Assembly: GCA_028554795.2 (NCBI GenBank)
Contig: CM068827.1
Coordinates: 141,881,251 to 141,945,250, forward strand
From: Sinohyriopsis cumingii
Taxonomy: Eukaryota > Mollusca > Bivalvia > Unionida > Unionidae
Reading direction: 5' to 3'
Length of the DNA stretch: 64,000 bases
Of the stretch, positions 43,210-57,100 are shown piece after piece (position 1 is the stretch's first letter; each line of letters begins with the position of its first letter). The notes under the pieces are model-generated. The model ran no database searches and was not told the origin of the DNA. It was given only the letters and a program-made list of their open reading frames with translations. The translations under genes were made by a program, and so were the position numbers.

Positions 43210-44470
43210 AGAAGGGAAATGGCACAGTCTCAATAATGTAGAATGGAATGCACATAAATCACATCTATAGCAACACAAATTACACACAACTGTGTTAGAG
43301 TTCTCAAAGGAATATATAGTTTATTATCATCGGATAGTTCCTAAGGCGCCTGCATAACACGTAATCACATCTTCTAGCATGTTAAAATCACACTCGTGAC
43401 CTCCCCGTGTATATACATATCGCACTCGTAATCTGATCCGTGCATATACTATCTTATGTTTTAAGTTCGGAGCGATTTGACGTTTATCATACCTGTCCAG
43501 TCGGGTTCGACCGAGCGACATCATAATACGAATTGTGTTAAAATAGGTCCCCCCTCAAAAAAAAAAAAAAAAAAATCCTATAAAAATTGCATAAATCTAA
43601 GTTTTTTCCTTAGTGCGGATTAAAAACGCATGTTTCAAACATATATAAATCCAGAAATGCTGCGGCTCGTAGCTATCTCTACATAGACGCTTGCATATGT
43701 CTCTACTGATAACTATAAGTTTGATCATGAGCGTTCAGAAATTTAAACTTGTTTAATAGCATCGTGTTTGAATCGGTTTACTATGAGAGTTGGATTAGTA
43801 CTCAGTCCTTCAACTGTGCGTGCATGGCCTCGTTTGAAGAGCATCATATGAGACCAGAGTACCAGTCTATATTGGTTCTATGGTAACAACAGTAGTTTTA
43901 AATATAGTTCTATATGGCGACGATCTGATTAAAATCAGATCTCCACTGTCGTACATGAGGATCTGACAGCGACCACATATTTCATGTTCTGGTGACCTTT
44001 GAATTAGCCAATGGAAGTGCAGCTTTTAGAAATTTGAAAGGGAATCATATCGTTCGACACACATTGATGTTCTTCAGCCATACTGCTCAGTCTTCCAAAC
44101 GCGAAGATGCAAGATTTCATCTGATTGGCTGATACAATTAGTAATTATGATAAACAAACTGAGATCACCAGAACATGATCCCGAAGAATTCGCTGTTAGA
44201 TTTTCACTTAGGACAGTGTACATCTAATTTTAGGCTGTAGTAACGACGAGTTACATCACTTATATATTTCCCGCCTCGATGTTGTTCCAGTCGCAGACCA
44301 TCAACGATTATAGTGTCATCCTGGCTCATAATGAAAAGAAGCATAGTGAGATGACTAGGGTTCAAGATCATTATCGGTTAGCCTGGTTCCAGAACATGAA
44401 ATAGCTCATTTTGCTAAAGTAAGTGAGAGGACCAGTCTAACCTGAGAGTTTTTTGTTTTTTTTTTAAATT
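43210..44470. other. Non-coding stretch with small inverted repeats
   Basis: No gene seen. A 20-base perfect palindrome GATCTGATTAAAATCAGATC lies near 43,922. TTTCATGTTCTGGTGACC (about 43,980) recurs inverted near 44,163-44,180 as GATCACCAGAACATGATCC, suggesting the ends of a small inverted-repeat element. A poly-A run at 43,557-43,576. Confidence 0.5.
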
Positions 44471-44471
44471 C

Positions 44472-44540
44472 CCGCAGAAGTAGCCGAGTTGGTCCGAATG
44501 TGGCGGCAAGGCCGGAGAGGGTTCAAATTTGCAGTGTCTT
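44472..44540 (+). other. tRNA-like sequence, possible SINE head
   Basis: AGTAGCCGAGTTGGTCCGAA resembles an A-box region and AGAGGGTTCAAATTTGC a B-box region, spaced as in a tRNA-Leu-like gene. The stems pair poorly, so this is probably a SINE fragment and not a functional tRNA. Confidence 0.35.
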
Positions 44541-44734
44541 GTTGAAAATACCAGTCGAGGAAGTACGACATTTACCGTTAATCGATTACATATAGCATTC
44601 AATTTAGCGTCCATTGAACGAGGTAACAATATATGAAGTATTCAGTGTTTTGCTGTACATAAGTAGAATGATCAGATTTAATTGCAAACGAAAATGTTCA
44701 CATTACTACTGTACTCGGTACAGTTTGATAAAGT

Positions 44735-44860
44735 CACAGGGGCTCGTACCGTTGCTTGAAATTGACCTGTCATACATGTACTATATAATAACTACACTTG
44801 TAGTTATTATATAGTACATGTATGACAGGTCAATTCTAAGCAACGATACGAGCCCCTGTG
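44735..44860. mobile_element. 126-bp palindromic hAT-type MITE, copy 2
   Basis: Same length and sequence as 42,622-42,747 with fewer arm mismatches: CACAGGGGCTCGTACCGTTG ... CGATACGAGCCCCTGTG. Flanking 8-bp repeats GATAAAGT (44727-44734) and GACAAAGT (44861-44868) differ at one base, as expected for an aged target duplication. Confidence 0.9.
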
Positions 44861-44958
44861 GACAAAGTTACTTGCCAATCCATCTTCGCCAATGATCATT
44901 TGTCGTTGGGTTTACTGTGGAAGCTTTTAGACATAAATTCATAATATAATTTGAAACG

Positions 44959-45388
44959 AATATGTCAGGTACAGTTATTAGATTTAAAATGAATATGTCA
45001 GGTACATTTATTAGATTTAAAATGAATATGACAGGTACATTTATTAGATTTAAAATGAATATGTCAGGTACATTTATTAGATTTAAAATGAATATGACAG
45101 GTACAATTGTTAGATTTAAAACGAATATGTCAGGTACAATTATTAGATTTAAAATGAATATGACAGGTACAATTGTTAGATTTAAAATGAATATGACAGG
45201 TACAATTGTTAGATTTAAAATGAATATGACAGGTACAATTGTTAGATTTAAAATTAATATGACAGGTACAATTGTTAGATTTAAAATGAATATGACAGGT
45301 ACAATTGTTAGATTTAAAATGAATATGACAGGTACAATTGTTAGATTTAAAATGAATATGTCGGGTACAATTATTAGATTTAAGTCCG
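44959..45388. repeat. 33-bp minisatellite, 13 copies
   Basis: Units of the kind AATATGACAGGTACAATTGT then TAGATTTAAAATG. Because 33 is a multiple of three and the unit lacks stops in several frames, long open frames appear on both strands (44,962-45,582 on +; 45,410-44,868 and 45,495-45,130 on -). These are artefacts. Confidence 0.92.
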
Positions 45389-47282
45389 ATCGAAATGCTT
45401 TTATCTTCATAAATTACATTATTGCAACGCCAGACGTGAATGTAAATCAGAAAAATGCGTTTGTTAAAAGAAAATATTTTTTTTTTAAAAAACAAAAAAA
45501 AAACGTAACTTTATTTTTTGAAAGCTGCAAGTTTTGGTTTTCCAAAGATGCAGCGGTATTCATTGTTGTTTATCCAATCTGAGATAATTCTTGGAACGAA
45601 AATAGAAATGCCCAAACAGACAAAAAAAAACAAACTGGCAAATGTCAGTGCATGCATAAGGTATCAGGTGATTATATTCGTGTTGATTTCTGCAACATTT
45701 GTTTAGGTTGATCAAATTGTAGTCGGATATTTGTTGCTTCTGTTGTTTAAACCTTTGTAAATATATACAGTGCATGGAACATGTGATTTTCACGTTTGTC
45801 ACAGTTTTTCATGCTAATTACTGAATTGGAGAGGATAATTATGTTGCAGTCATTTATCACAATCTTCTACCCAAATCTTAAAAAAAATTGACTCATGAGT
45901 CCGGTTGGTATGGAGTTGATTACGAATGTAATTATAGTCAATTGTAATTGATTACATTGTGAGCTGTCATCGTAATCATTGATTTCAGAAGCACTATAAT
46001 TGTAATTGTTTTTCTTTGGCTTGATGTTTAATCGTTGTAACAACAGTATTGTTGATGTGAATGTGTTGTATGGTTATTTGTATGTAAATAATTGCCAGAA
46101 CTCATTTTTACAGTTTATGATACCTGCCCTAAACAAGAAAATATAGCAAGTAAATACAAAGCAATCATAATCATCCCTATGTAATCATAATTGTAGTCGT
46201 AATCATGATTTCCAAATAATATATAACCTTAATCATCAGTGCCAAACCAATTATAATTGTAATTAACACCTATAATTGACCACTTGCCTGGAGTCCAGTC
46301 TAATTTAGGTTTGTGGAATGAAAGTGCATTCTTTTGAATGAAGCAAGATTTTTGCCTCAGTCTGAAATATACTTCCAAGAATATCTGAAAGGTGCAAACA
46401 GTTACTCAGCTAAAACATGTAACTATTGTATTATTTTTAAAACCATGGAATTAGATCATTGTTTTTATAAAAAGGTGCATTCCCTATTGAAAAGTTGGAA
46501 TTCGCCAACACCATTTGGTGTCAGCATTGGGTAGCTGCTACTAGCCAGCCCAGCAAACTTGAACGACCTTTCTTTGAGATATACCTGCATGAAATCGATA
46601 GTAATATGCTTTATTTTCTCAAAAATCGTGTTGCACTACACCCAATCTTGGTTGAAAATAAAATTTGACATAAGCCAATATTTTCAATCCTGTGCCATGA
46701 CATAAAGCAAATTTCATGCTGGTGTGTCTTAAAAACAACTCTGATTAGAATCGATATTGCTCTGTTTATAATTGTATTCACTGAACAATATTACATCAGA
46801 AGGCAGAGGGCATAATTGTCATTTCAGTCATGTACACTTTGGTAGAAGCTTGATGTAGCAATCAGTTCTGCATCTGTGTGTGTCCATCTGTCAGTACATC
46901 TGCCCACACCCTATATTAAATTCCTTATTGAGGGTTTTAGATTATTTTCCTTTTATCTATGTCTTTAGCAAATTATAATGCAGGCTTGTTGAAAACAGAG
47001 TTTCTAAATATTATTTACAGATATGAAATGTGCCTGTTATTTTTTTCCTATCTTAATACTGAACAGAGCCTAGCTTAAAAAAGCTTTTTGGCAGAAACTG
47101 ATTTTATGTGGCAACTGCTATGATCCGTTGTTGTCTGGTCAAAATCATGAACTTCAGGTAACAATTTTTTATATGCTTTGTTTGAAAAACAGCATATCTG
47201 ATATTTATATTATTAGTAGAGAGATTGCAAATCACAGTTAACTGGTCTTAAAGGATTAACAGTAGTTTGGATTTCATTACAG
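45389..47282. other. Non-coding, probable 5' flank of the AT-hook gene
   Basis: No gene recognised. 45,905-46,275 is unusually rich in ATTGTAATTGATTACA-like and TAATCAT motifs, which may be a degenerate simple repeat or a cluster of homeodomain-type sites. The promoter and any untranslated first exon of the AT-hook gene should lie here or upstream of 47,283 but could not be placed. Confidence 0.4.
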
Positions 47283-47307
47283 GATGACATCAAAGCGAAA
47301 GCTACAG
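47283..47307 (+). CDS. AT-hook gene: start exon
   Basis: Acceptor ATTTCATTACAG, exon with ATG at 47,284 encoding MTSKRKLQ, donor GTTAGT. The one base before the ATG would be untranslated leader, so an upstream non-coding exon must exist. Phase after the exon is 0. Confidence 0.55.
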
Positions 47308-50300
47308 GTTAGTTTCCATTCTGCAGTTGCTGTAATGCCCCTTGAAAAATGAAGTCTGAATATCAACTGTGAAGACCTGTGTTTAGTTCTTCTACACCGT
47401 ATCTCTTTATTAGATAGCAGTTTGCAGAGATGCCATCCATTACACTTGCAATTGAATCATTCCTGTATTCAGCCTTAAATTATGCCATGATAATTACTTA
47501 TTCAGATTCTAATTTTCAGTTCAGATAATATTTTATGAGTCAACTTTGCAAGAACTAAGCTGTTATATAATGGAATAAAAGATAGCACCTGTCTTGAGAG
47601 ATGATGTTTTGTTGGCAGAATTGGTGGTGTGCAAAAACAGGTTTTGCTGTAAAGAAGAACAGACATATTGCCAAAACAAATTTGTAATGCATGACATCAG
47701 CACTGGATTAATGTATTGCTTTGTAGTCTTTTTTCAATGGACTTCATCATGCAGATAAAGACATTTATTTAAAACATAAATACCAAGTGTGATATATAAG
47801 ATGAAAATTTTGAAATAATAAACAGATTATGGTAAACTTAAATCCACTTTTATATGGATGTTTTTTAACCACAAAAGCCAAGGTAATCTTTCATCAGAGC
47901 TATTTTGCAAGTCTTGTTTGCATGTACACTTAAGCTTCGAACATGCATGCAACATTGAATTTTGTCTAGTCAGCTATAACTTATCATTAAACCAGTCAGT
48001 GCCACTGATTAATTATGAAGTTTGCCAGATTGTGCAGAACTAAATAAACACAGACGTTACATGTATAAAAAAAACAATTGGTTTCAGTTTGCTGCTGAAA
48101 CTTGTCAACAGTTGTCTGTAATAATCTACTTCTACTATGCAAGTCAAGATGATAGCTGTTATATCTCATTTATTAAATATATATTTTTCAGGAGAATGCA
48201 GATAGCCCACCTGTAAGTAAATTAACGTAGCAATCATATAGAGATTCTTCTTTGTTTCGGTGCTGTATCATGTCTACCATTGGTTCACAATATATTATAA
48301 TGCTGTAACTTGGGTTAGAGGTCAGTTGTTTTGTGTAAATTGCTATTATGTCACATACTGTGATCGTATTATTTTACTGCATGTACAGTTTCAATATTTT
48401 AGCTCACCAAGCCTGAGGCTTTTATGTCCATACTGTAATGGGAGTGTATTCAAACTCTTATCAGGCAGGAATCAAACCAGTTCATCCGTACCATATGCAG
48501 GTGCATATACCAATAGATATGAAGGCTCGTTAGTAAGTAGTGTCCTGCCTCAGCTGCTTAACTCCACGCTTTTTACAATCTGTCTTCAAATTTCACGCAA
48601 ATTCACCTCACACCTGATCAGTTTTTTAGTCAGAAAACAATTTTATATGGGTGGACCGCAGCTTTAATACCAGTAAATTTATATCACTGAAATGCTCGTA
48701 ATGTGAGACTAAGGAAGAATATCTCAACATTTGCATCATAAAAGTACTTGCAAATGGACCAGCCAGAGATGTTATTATGCTCTTCGTTAATCAAAACCTG
48801 AGAAAGATGTAAAAGTAATAATGGCTTGTCAGGAATATCATATTTACTAGCTTATAAGACAAGTCCAACTGCACAGATGCAGATTTGTTGTATAATACAC
48901 TGGCTGATCTGGGTCTGTACAAATTGTTTGGATTAATTAGTAAACAAGCAGCATAGACCCCGATCTGCAGGCATTTTATGCTACAGCAGATCAGGATCTT
49001 AGTTGTTTGCAGTTTGACTAGAGTGAGTATAGATGGTAACAGTAAATCCTATCCTGGAGATTAGATACTCAACATACTAATTTGTTATATAAGGAAATGA
49101 CGTTTGGTGAGAGATCACCCGTCTTCTGAAACCATATTTTGATGCATGTGTTCTCTAAAAATCAAGTGAGAAATAAATGACAATTAAAATCATATTACAG
49201 CACTGGACAACTGCATTGCTTTGTAGTCATTTCTTAAAGGACAATGCAGATAAAAAATTTAGTTAAAATTTAAACATTGAATCAGATGTATAGCCTAGAA
49301 ATTAATAACTATTTGATAATGAGCAAGTCATGGTAAGCTGAAATTCTCTTTAATATTTATTGGTTTGAGGCACATAAGCCAAAGTAACCTATCAGCAAGG
49401 CTCTCGTCTCAGTTTATATATTCGATTGGAACATGCATCCAATACTATTTTGTCTGGATTACGTTTTATTTGTCATTTAGTGGAACCAATCAGTGCCACT
49501 GATTAAGACTGTACAGCACTAAATAAACTAGTGCATGTATAAAAGGTAAGTATTAGTTTAAAGATCGCTATTGAAATTTACATGTGTATTGTTAAATGAA
49601 AACAGTTGTCTGTATTAATCTAACATATTCAGTTTGACTCATATTTTAAAATCTACCCTTTTCAGGAGGAGAATGCAGACAATCCACCAGTAAGTAAATT
49701 ATTGTAGCATACTTGTGTGTGTGTATGTATATATATATAATGTGGTAAAATGCAAAACTAGTTGCACAGAATTATTTGTGTTCGTGTTGTTTTTCTTTAT
49801 CCCAATTATATAAACACTTGTTTAATTTGCTGTTATGTCTACTATTTGTTTTTTGTAAACTGATATTCTGTAAGGATTAGCAAGAAAATTAACAAAGCTG
49901 ATTCAAATGAACACTGATCCCAAAAACATATTTTATAAAGATTTTAAAATAATAAAAAATGTCCATCATTGGCAATATCACCACAGATCTTCCATCTGAT
50001 CTGGTGGATGTTCCTTTATTATTTTACATAAATTCCATAGCAACGTAATTTCTGGCCTTCCTTCAAATTAGGAAAATTGATTTCAGAACATAAAGCCTTT
50101 TCAAACTTCAAACCTTCCACGTTGAAAAGAAAATTGACATAAATATTTATATTCATGATGGCTTTGATGATTAATGAATGCATCACTGTACTGAAACAAA
50201 AGAGGGTGGGAGGATGGCTTGAAATCACTGTACTGAAACAAAAGAGGGTGGGAGGACGGCTTGAAATCACTGTACTGAAACAAAAGAGGGTGGGAAGATG

Positions 50301-51096
50301 GCTTGAAATCACTGTACTGAAACAAAAGAGGGTGGGAGGATGGCTTGAAATCACTGTACTGAAACAAAAGAGGGTGGGAGGACAGCTTGAAATCACTGTA
50401 CTGAAACAAAAGAGGTTGGGAGGATGGCTTGAAATCACTGTAAAGCAAAGAGAAATTTGTTGACCTTGCAGTCATTTTGATTGTGGCTGAGTCATTCCTA
50501 TATTTGACCTTAAACTATGCCATAATAATCACATATCAGATTCCATTTTATTTTGAGTTAAATAATAGCTTATTTGGGTGATCTTGAGTTAAATAACATC
50601 TTATATGGATGAACTTGGGTTAAATAACATCTTATATGGGTGAACTGCAGCCTTTGCACCAGAACATTTAGATGATTGAAATGCTTGTAATGTCATTGTA
50701 ATTCTTTTAAGAAATAGTATGTGAGCATTTGTATGTTAAAGGTGTTTAAATACTGACCAGTGAGAAAACTGTCAGCTTTTGCCTTAGAACATTAGATTGA
50801 TCAGAGGGTGTTTAAGAATGATCTTGAAGGGTGGACGGTCAGAATTATACAGTAAAACCTGTCCTGAAAGACCACCTGTCTTTGGAGACTAGATATTCTG
50901 TGCTTAAAACTAATAAACACATCCTTTACACAAATGAAACTGAGGATTAGTATTTTGTTTTTGCTGTTCAAATCATGTATGTATAGTCAGCAATTGTCTG
51001 TAATAATCTCTGCAAGTTAGCAGGAGCAAACTGTTACATCTCATTTCTAAAATCTGTCCTTTTCAGAAGGAAAATGCAGACAACCCACTAGTAAGT

Positions 51097-51169
<73 letters not shown>

Positions 51170-54100
51170 TGTCTACTATTAATTTATTTTTTAAAATAAT
51201 TTTCTAAAGGTTGTTTTTTTGTTGTTGTGTTGTTGTAGGGTTTAACGCCATTTTTCAGCACAAGATAGGCTATACATGGTGGCCAGTATAATTGGTGGAG
51301 GAAGAACCCTGGAAAACCCCGGGAAGAACCACCGACCCACGAGGAGCTACTGGCAGGCTTTCTCACGTACCAACGTTAGCCGAGGCTGAGACTCGAACTC
51401 GTGCAGACAGAGGTGAGATGGCAGTGATCCGTAACGGTGAGCGCTTTAGACCACTCGGCCACTCGGAGTCCCAGGTTTTTTTGTGTAAATTTGACTGAAA
51501 GCATCCTGGTGAATATGGCTTTTGAATTTGTCCAAAAGATGCTGATCTATCATCAGATATGGCTGTTGTTACAAAAAATAAAACAGCCATTTATAGTATG
51601 GTGCACCTACCTCTTGACCATTACTTCTGCTCTGCTAGCTATTGTCTGCTGTTAGATCTTTTTTAGAAATCTGTAATAAAGTAGCAGTGGCATTAAGGAA
51701 TTTTAAATTTCTACCGATGATTCTAATTCACTATTAAACATGGACACCATTGCTTTAAACAAAAGATCCTTTAAATGACTTTTTAAAAAAATGCGAAACA
51801 AATTTAGCCAAATTTGACATCCTGGCATAGAGTTTTCTTGGATGAGGCTGATCTGCCATAAAAGTCAAGAGTCATTAAAAACAGAACAGCCCTTTATATC
51901 ATCTATCCAAAAGCCACTCAACAGAATTAGAAATGAAAGGCTTTTAAAATTTTTACTGTAACATAAGCCAATGCAAATTTTAATTTTAGTCAGAAATTGA
52001 TCATGTTTTAATCTGTCCCCTAGTCATGTGCTCCTACCACAAGATGACTACATCTACTCTACAAGTTGAAATGATGAATTGTTAGATCTCATTCCTGAAA
52101 TCTATTCTTTTCTAGGAAGAAAATACAGACAACCCACCGGTAAGTAATTTATTGCAAAATACATATATAGGTTCTTTCATAAAGTACATTCGTGTTTACC
52201 ATTGGTTTACAAATATAATTCTCTGAGCTAGGTGCTGGCAGGTAGTTGTATATTGTCATTCTGAAAGCAGATGGCATTACTGAGAAAATCATTTCTGATA
52301 CAGGTTAAGGGAAAGTGGCTTAAAAATTAGATCGCCCTGACTCAAAATAGTTTAAAATACAATGTACAGTGTGACACCGCCCCAGACTCAGAATAGTTTT
52401 AAATGCAATGTACAGTGTGAACCTGCTATAACATGATTGTGATATGGCTCCCAAAATTTCTTATGCATGTATTTTTTTCAAATGCAAAAAGAATAATTTT
52501 TTCTTCTTCTGAAAAGTACACAAAATAACACGTACAAGTTTATTTGGGTGAAGAGATTGTGTATGAATTCAAATGGCTCCCAAAATTTTATTTACATATA
52601 TCTTTCTTGTTCACAAAATAAAAAAAATTGTTTTTTCTGATAAATATTTTAAAAAATAACATGTAAAACGTTCTCAGGGATAACGGGATTTGCCAATTCT
52701 GCTAATTGCAATTTTTATTTTCCTTATTGGCAACAAAATATACCATCGGACGAAATTTTTTTTGCAACAACATTGGATATGAAATGCATTGGAATATTTC
52801 TATTGTTACATTAAGAATCATTTGTTCATATTGACAAACCATCTTAACAGTGCATTGATATATCATAACCTCCTTATGCTGACATCTGGCCTGCTGTATG
52901 CTGTGATCCACTCAAATAGTCATGCTACCAGACTACTGGTAGCTTCAGTTGACCAATCTTCAGAGGCAGGAACAGGAAGAACTACAGTCGACCAAACGAT
53001 GGCTAACATTTATTTATATAAATATACCCAGAAAAGATTTGTTGAAACTTCAGAGAAAACTATAACCTTTGAAGCACTGAACATTCTGTATAAATACTAA
53101 GCAAAAAAAAAAGGCAGTCTCAATCAGTGTTCTACAGTTATTTGATGTTGCCACCAAAATATCAAATGGGCATTTGTTTGGTCTTCCATAGCTGTTCAGA
53201 AGCGGTGATTTCAAAAACACATGCACCCTTCATCAAAGCAAGCCAACTGCAATCTTCAATAAAAAAATAAAGCAGCTCTCATCAAAGAAGTAAGTACAAA
53301 ACCTAAATAAATGGAATGGAATCTTATGGATTGTTGCATTTTTCAAAGTGATATTAAAGTTTCCTTTTTGCAGGAAAAACACATATACGATTGCTTCAAA
53401 TGGTGGCATAAAGCCCAATTAAATATCAGATCTTTTGAAAAAACTGATATCTGGCCATCAGCTTACTTTTAAATTTGGTCAGGTTTTCATTCCCTAATGA
53501 ATAGCCTCTTCCCCAGAGTAGCCTTGGCAAGATGATAGCTGTCTCCAGCTGACCAAAATCTAGGCCAGTTTAAGTACATGTACATGTAAACAACGATAGC
53601 CATGTGCTACTAGTGATGAAATTGTAGTGAATTATTTAGCGACACATGTTTGTTGATAATAGGATATAGATCAAACAAGGGACTACCATTTTTTATGTCA
53701 ATTTTGTTTTCTAATGGGATGCGACTGATACGTGAATTTTATATCATGTGATCTGTACTTAATATACATCAACAGTAGTTATCGTATTATGGACTGTACT
53801 ACATAAATGTAAGTTGCCAATATGAAAATGTATTTCACACTAGTCTTGTCTTCATTTAATCAAAAGCACATATTTCTGTGCCCACTTTTATTATCCCCCC
53901 TTCCCCACCAAATCTTTTTATGGTACATGCATTGTTTTCTTCAGCTAACTGACTTGGTTGGTTATAACACAGTTCTGTCTATAATAGTTGGGTTCTATGA
54001 ACCCCAAAGGTAACCACCATTATATAGGAGGCTTTAATTAGTTGCTAATCCCCTAGCTTGCAGACATGATTTTTCTCCACTTTAAAGTGGAATTCCACTT

Positions 54101-57100
54101 TTCTCCTTACCTGAATCAGATTTTTCTTGATATAGTCCATTTTTTATATCGTCTCTGAAACAGTTTTTTAAAAACAGTCTGTCCGCTCCCATTCCGCAAT
54201 GACCCTTGTAAATTATTTTTTCCATATATTTATTACACAACTCTTATCAAGAGTATTCTGATTGGTCAAAGCTTTAAATTCATCCAGTGAATATTCATGT
54301 AATAGAAACTGATGGCAATGGAAGGAAGAAGCATGCTTGCCAAACATGGTGTCCCGAGTTGTTGAGAGAGACCATGACACGAAAAGTTTAGATAAAGGTT
54401 TAAAAAACATATGGAAATGGGAATGGCTGGAGCGAAACATTGACGGAAATTTAGTTGGTCAGTTTAGGTGGCGCTTTACAATTTTGTATTTTGCATAGGG
54501 TTAGGATTTTAAAGAAAAAGAATTTCCCCGGTTTTCCTCACTGGTCATACTGGCCTTTTAAAAAGACCTTGTATATCTTGGGTATAATTCAAAGAACCTT
54601 TAATTCCCTTTATTTTGGTGTATGATTGATGGGTGTAATATGGGTTATAGAGTATACAGCTTGGCCTTACTCCAGATGTGCACCTTTCAAAAAAGTGCTA
54701 GCTCCACTTGGTCATTTTCACTTCCTGAACTTCAGAGGTAAATTGTTTAAAAAAGAACCGATAACTTTTTTTACATTTTATATATTTGGTAATTCATTCA
54801 TTGCACTTTCCAAAGCTGGTTTTGTCTAGTCTGGCAAAATTCATTTTCCCTATTTTAATAGCTGCTATGGATAGTGTACTTTAGCCTAATTCAGGCTGAT
54901 TTTTTAACACAAGGGAGCAGTCATTTTAGTTTACAGTGTGTTTAAATCATGTACAATTTCCAAAAGTACAATATCCAAAGAAATATCACCCACATTACAT
55001 TAGTGTAGCATAGAGGTATGCCAATATTCTCTCCACTGTGCATGTTTTAAATGCAAACAACTTCACCTTACATACGTCACTCTCTCAAAAGTACATAATA
55101 ACTGGTGAGCGCCCCCTTATAAGAGAACTGAACACTGGAGCATTTTATTACCTCTGCAATGAATTACAGTAATCGTGGTTGGAAGAGTTTGGAACAGCAC
55201 CTACAAAAGAAGCTGCATACAGAAAAATTAAAGGTCAGAAACATCTGGAAAAAGTGCAATTAATTACTATAAGAAGAAAGATTTCTAGCATGAGAGAACA
55301 GATGTAGCCCTGTCAGAATATGCACACTGCATGTCAGCAGTACAAGCACCAGCTTGAAATTAAAAAGGCTGTCATTGAGAAGGAAAAGAAACAATTGCAT
55401 ACTGAGCCAAAAAATGTCAATGGTGACAAAAAGGAAGGCTAAAGAAATCTTTGCCAAAGCCGCAAAATGAGCTTGACTGGCATATCAACAGGTTGTGTTC
55501 ATTGGAGAAAAAGACAAGTGAATGTATGGGATTATTTGTATATAGTTGGTGTATAGAAGTATAATATATTTGCTGCAAAAATTGAGAAATTATTGTGACT
55601 TAATTATGATGTGAACACTGACATGCACATGAAATAACTTCAGCATCAATAGTATTGGAGAAAAAATTAATGTGACTATAAATATTGTGAAATTATTGAA
55701 GTCAAATTGAACATTTTTATTAGGTTTATTAGTTTTTCAAATGATTATTTTGGTTTATTTTATGATCATAAGTTGCACCAGGAGCAAATTTTTTATGAGT
55801 GTAAAATGTGTTTTGGACCACTGGATTATGGGTGCTGCCCCTTAAGTTCCCATTGGGGGAGGACCCCCAAACCTTCCCTTAAAATTTTTTCAGCTTTTTT
55901 ATGGAAGACCAAAATCATGTCTAAGCTCGGCTTGATTGTCCAACAGTTGCAGAGGTACAGCTTGATATTTTTAACCAGTGGTGCATTTAAGTCAGCGTCA
56001 GGATCGGACAGCTCCTTGTTACTCATGTAGGGCAAGCATGGGATAATTATCTAGGTAAGCGACAAAATACAGAGAACAGAAATAGTATTCTTTGCCAGTC
56101 ATCAGTCACAATCTATGGAATCCTGGTAGGGTTTTTCTGGTAAAGTAGATATTCTTTTGTTTGTTTTGTTTTGTACAATCTTTTACAATAGAGTCGTCTT
56201 ATCTGACTATCATGTGATATTATATTAATCATTTGCACGCACAGTTTTAATATTTGAAATCACCAGGGCATATGGCCATGTGAGCTTATTGCATGGTTCT
56301 TTGTGTGTCACATGTCATGCTTCATCCATAAGCAGCTGACCAGTTGTCATTGAGGGATTTCACTGTTTCAGTATGTTGTTCCTTTATTGCCTGTCTGCCT
56401 TACTTTGGTTTCCACAAAATACTTTTACCAAAATTTGTTAGATTTCAACCAAATTTTTTAAATTTAATTTCCAACATTCTGTGAGCTCATTTACATGTGT
56501 TCCCCCAGGCTGACTGACCTAACTTTGGTTTCCACAACTAAATGCAAAACAATGATTGTTGGATTTCAGATAGATTTTTTTAATTAAAGTTCATGTTTAG
56601 AAGACCTGAAATGAGTTTGCCTTTATGAGTTCCAGCATTTATTTAGCAACGTTTGATGGATTGAGTCAGATTTGACATGCTTCTTTATATTATTTGAGAC
56701 CCTGAATTATTTGCATTTCTTGAGTTTATTGACATTGTTTACAGGAATTTACATCCTCTTATTGTCTGCTCTGTTAATTTGGTTTATGAGGCATTATGAC
56801 ATCAAAGATTGTTTAATTTAGTCTTTGTATGCAGCTTTATATTGCGGACAGACAAGTAAATAATTGCTAATGTTGTTTTCATGTTTATGATTTTTTTTTT
56901 TTTTTTTTGCAGTCCAAATCTTTTGCTCCAAGTGGGGAGAAAAGAGGCAGAGGGAGGCCTCCATTGCCTCCAGAAGCAAAGGTTAATGTATTCATAAATC
57001 TTTCATTTTTTGTATGCCTCTTTTTAAATATGATACGAAAAATGATGCACATGGCATTTTGCATCTTGTTTCTGCTTCCTAACAGGTGCAAAAAAGACTA

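Larger units (their letters stand above)
47400..49689. repeat. Duplicated intron-plus-micro-exon blocks
   Basis: Introns before micro-exons 1 and 2 share long similar stretches (for example CAGCACTGGA..., ATTGCTTTGTAGTC, CAGTCAGTGCCACTGATTAA, AACTAAATAAACA), ending in the paralogous exons. A related block without an obvious exon is at 61,560-62,400. 49,990-50,960 also resembles 61,590-62,060. The exon array therefore grew by segmental tandem duplication. Confidence 0.75.
52140..56912. other. Large intron of the AT-hook gene
   Basis: Separates the acidic micro-exon array from the AT-hook exons. It holds the MITE (54,477-55,116) and a gene-like relic (55,130-55,500). Otherwise no exon with good splice sites and an ENADNPP-like or AT-hook product was found. 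Confidence 0.5.

Noticed and set aside
44962..45582. 206-codon open frame with 11-residue repeats (MTGTIVRFKMN) on +, and long frames on - over the same DNA
   Set aside because: Produced by a 33-bp minisatellite without stops in several frames; both strands are open for the same reason and no start or splice context supports a gene.
48260..48667. 135-codon frame on +
   Set aside because: Lies in the intron between two micro-exons, has no family signature, and no splice sites that fit the phase-0 pattern.
50182..50445. CRISPR-like regular repeat array
   Set aside because: Repeats are contiguous without unique spacers and the DNA is eukaryotic; it is a minisatellite.
50155..50475. Repetitive open frames on both strands (ITVLKQKRVGGWLE on +; SSHPPTLFCFSTVI on -)
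   Set aside because: 42-bp tandem repeat inside an intron; multiple-of-three unit explains the open frames.
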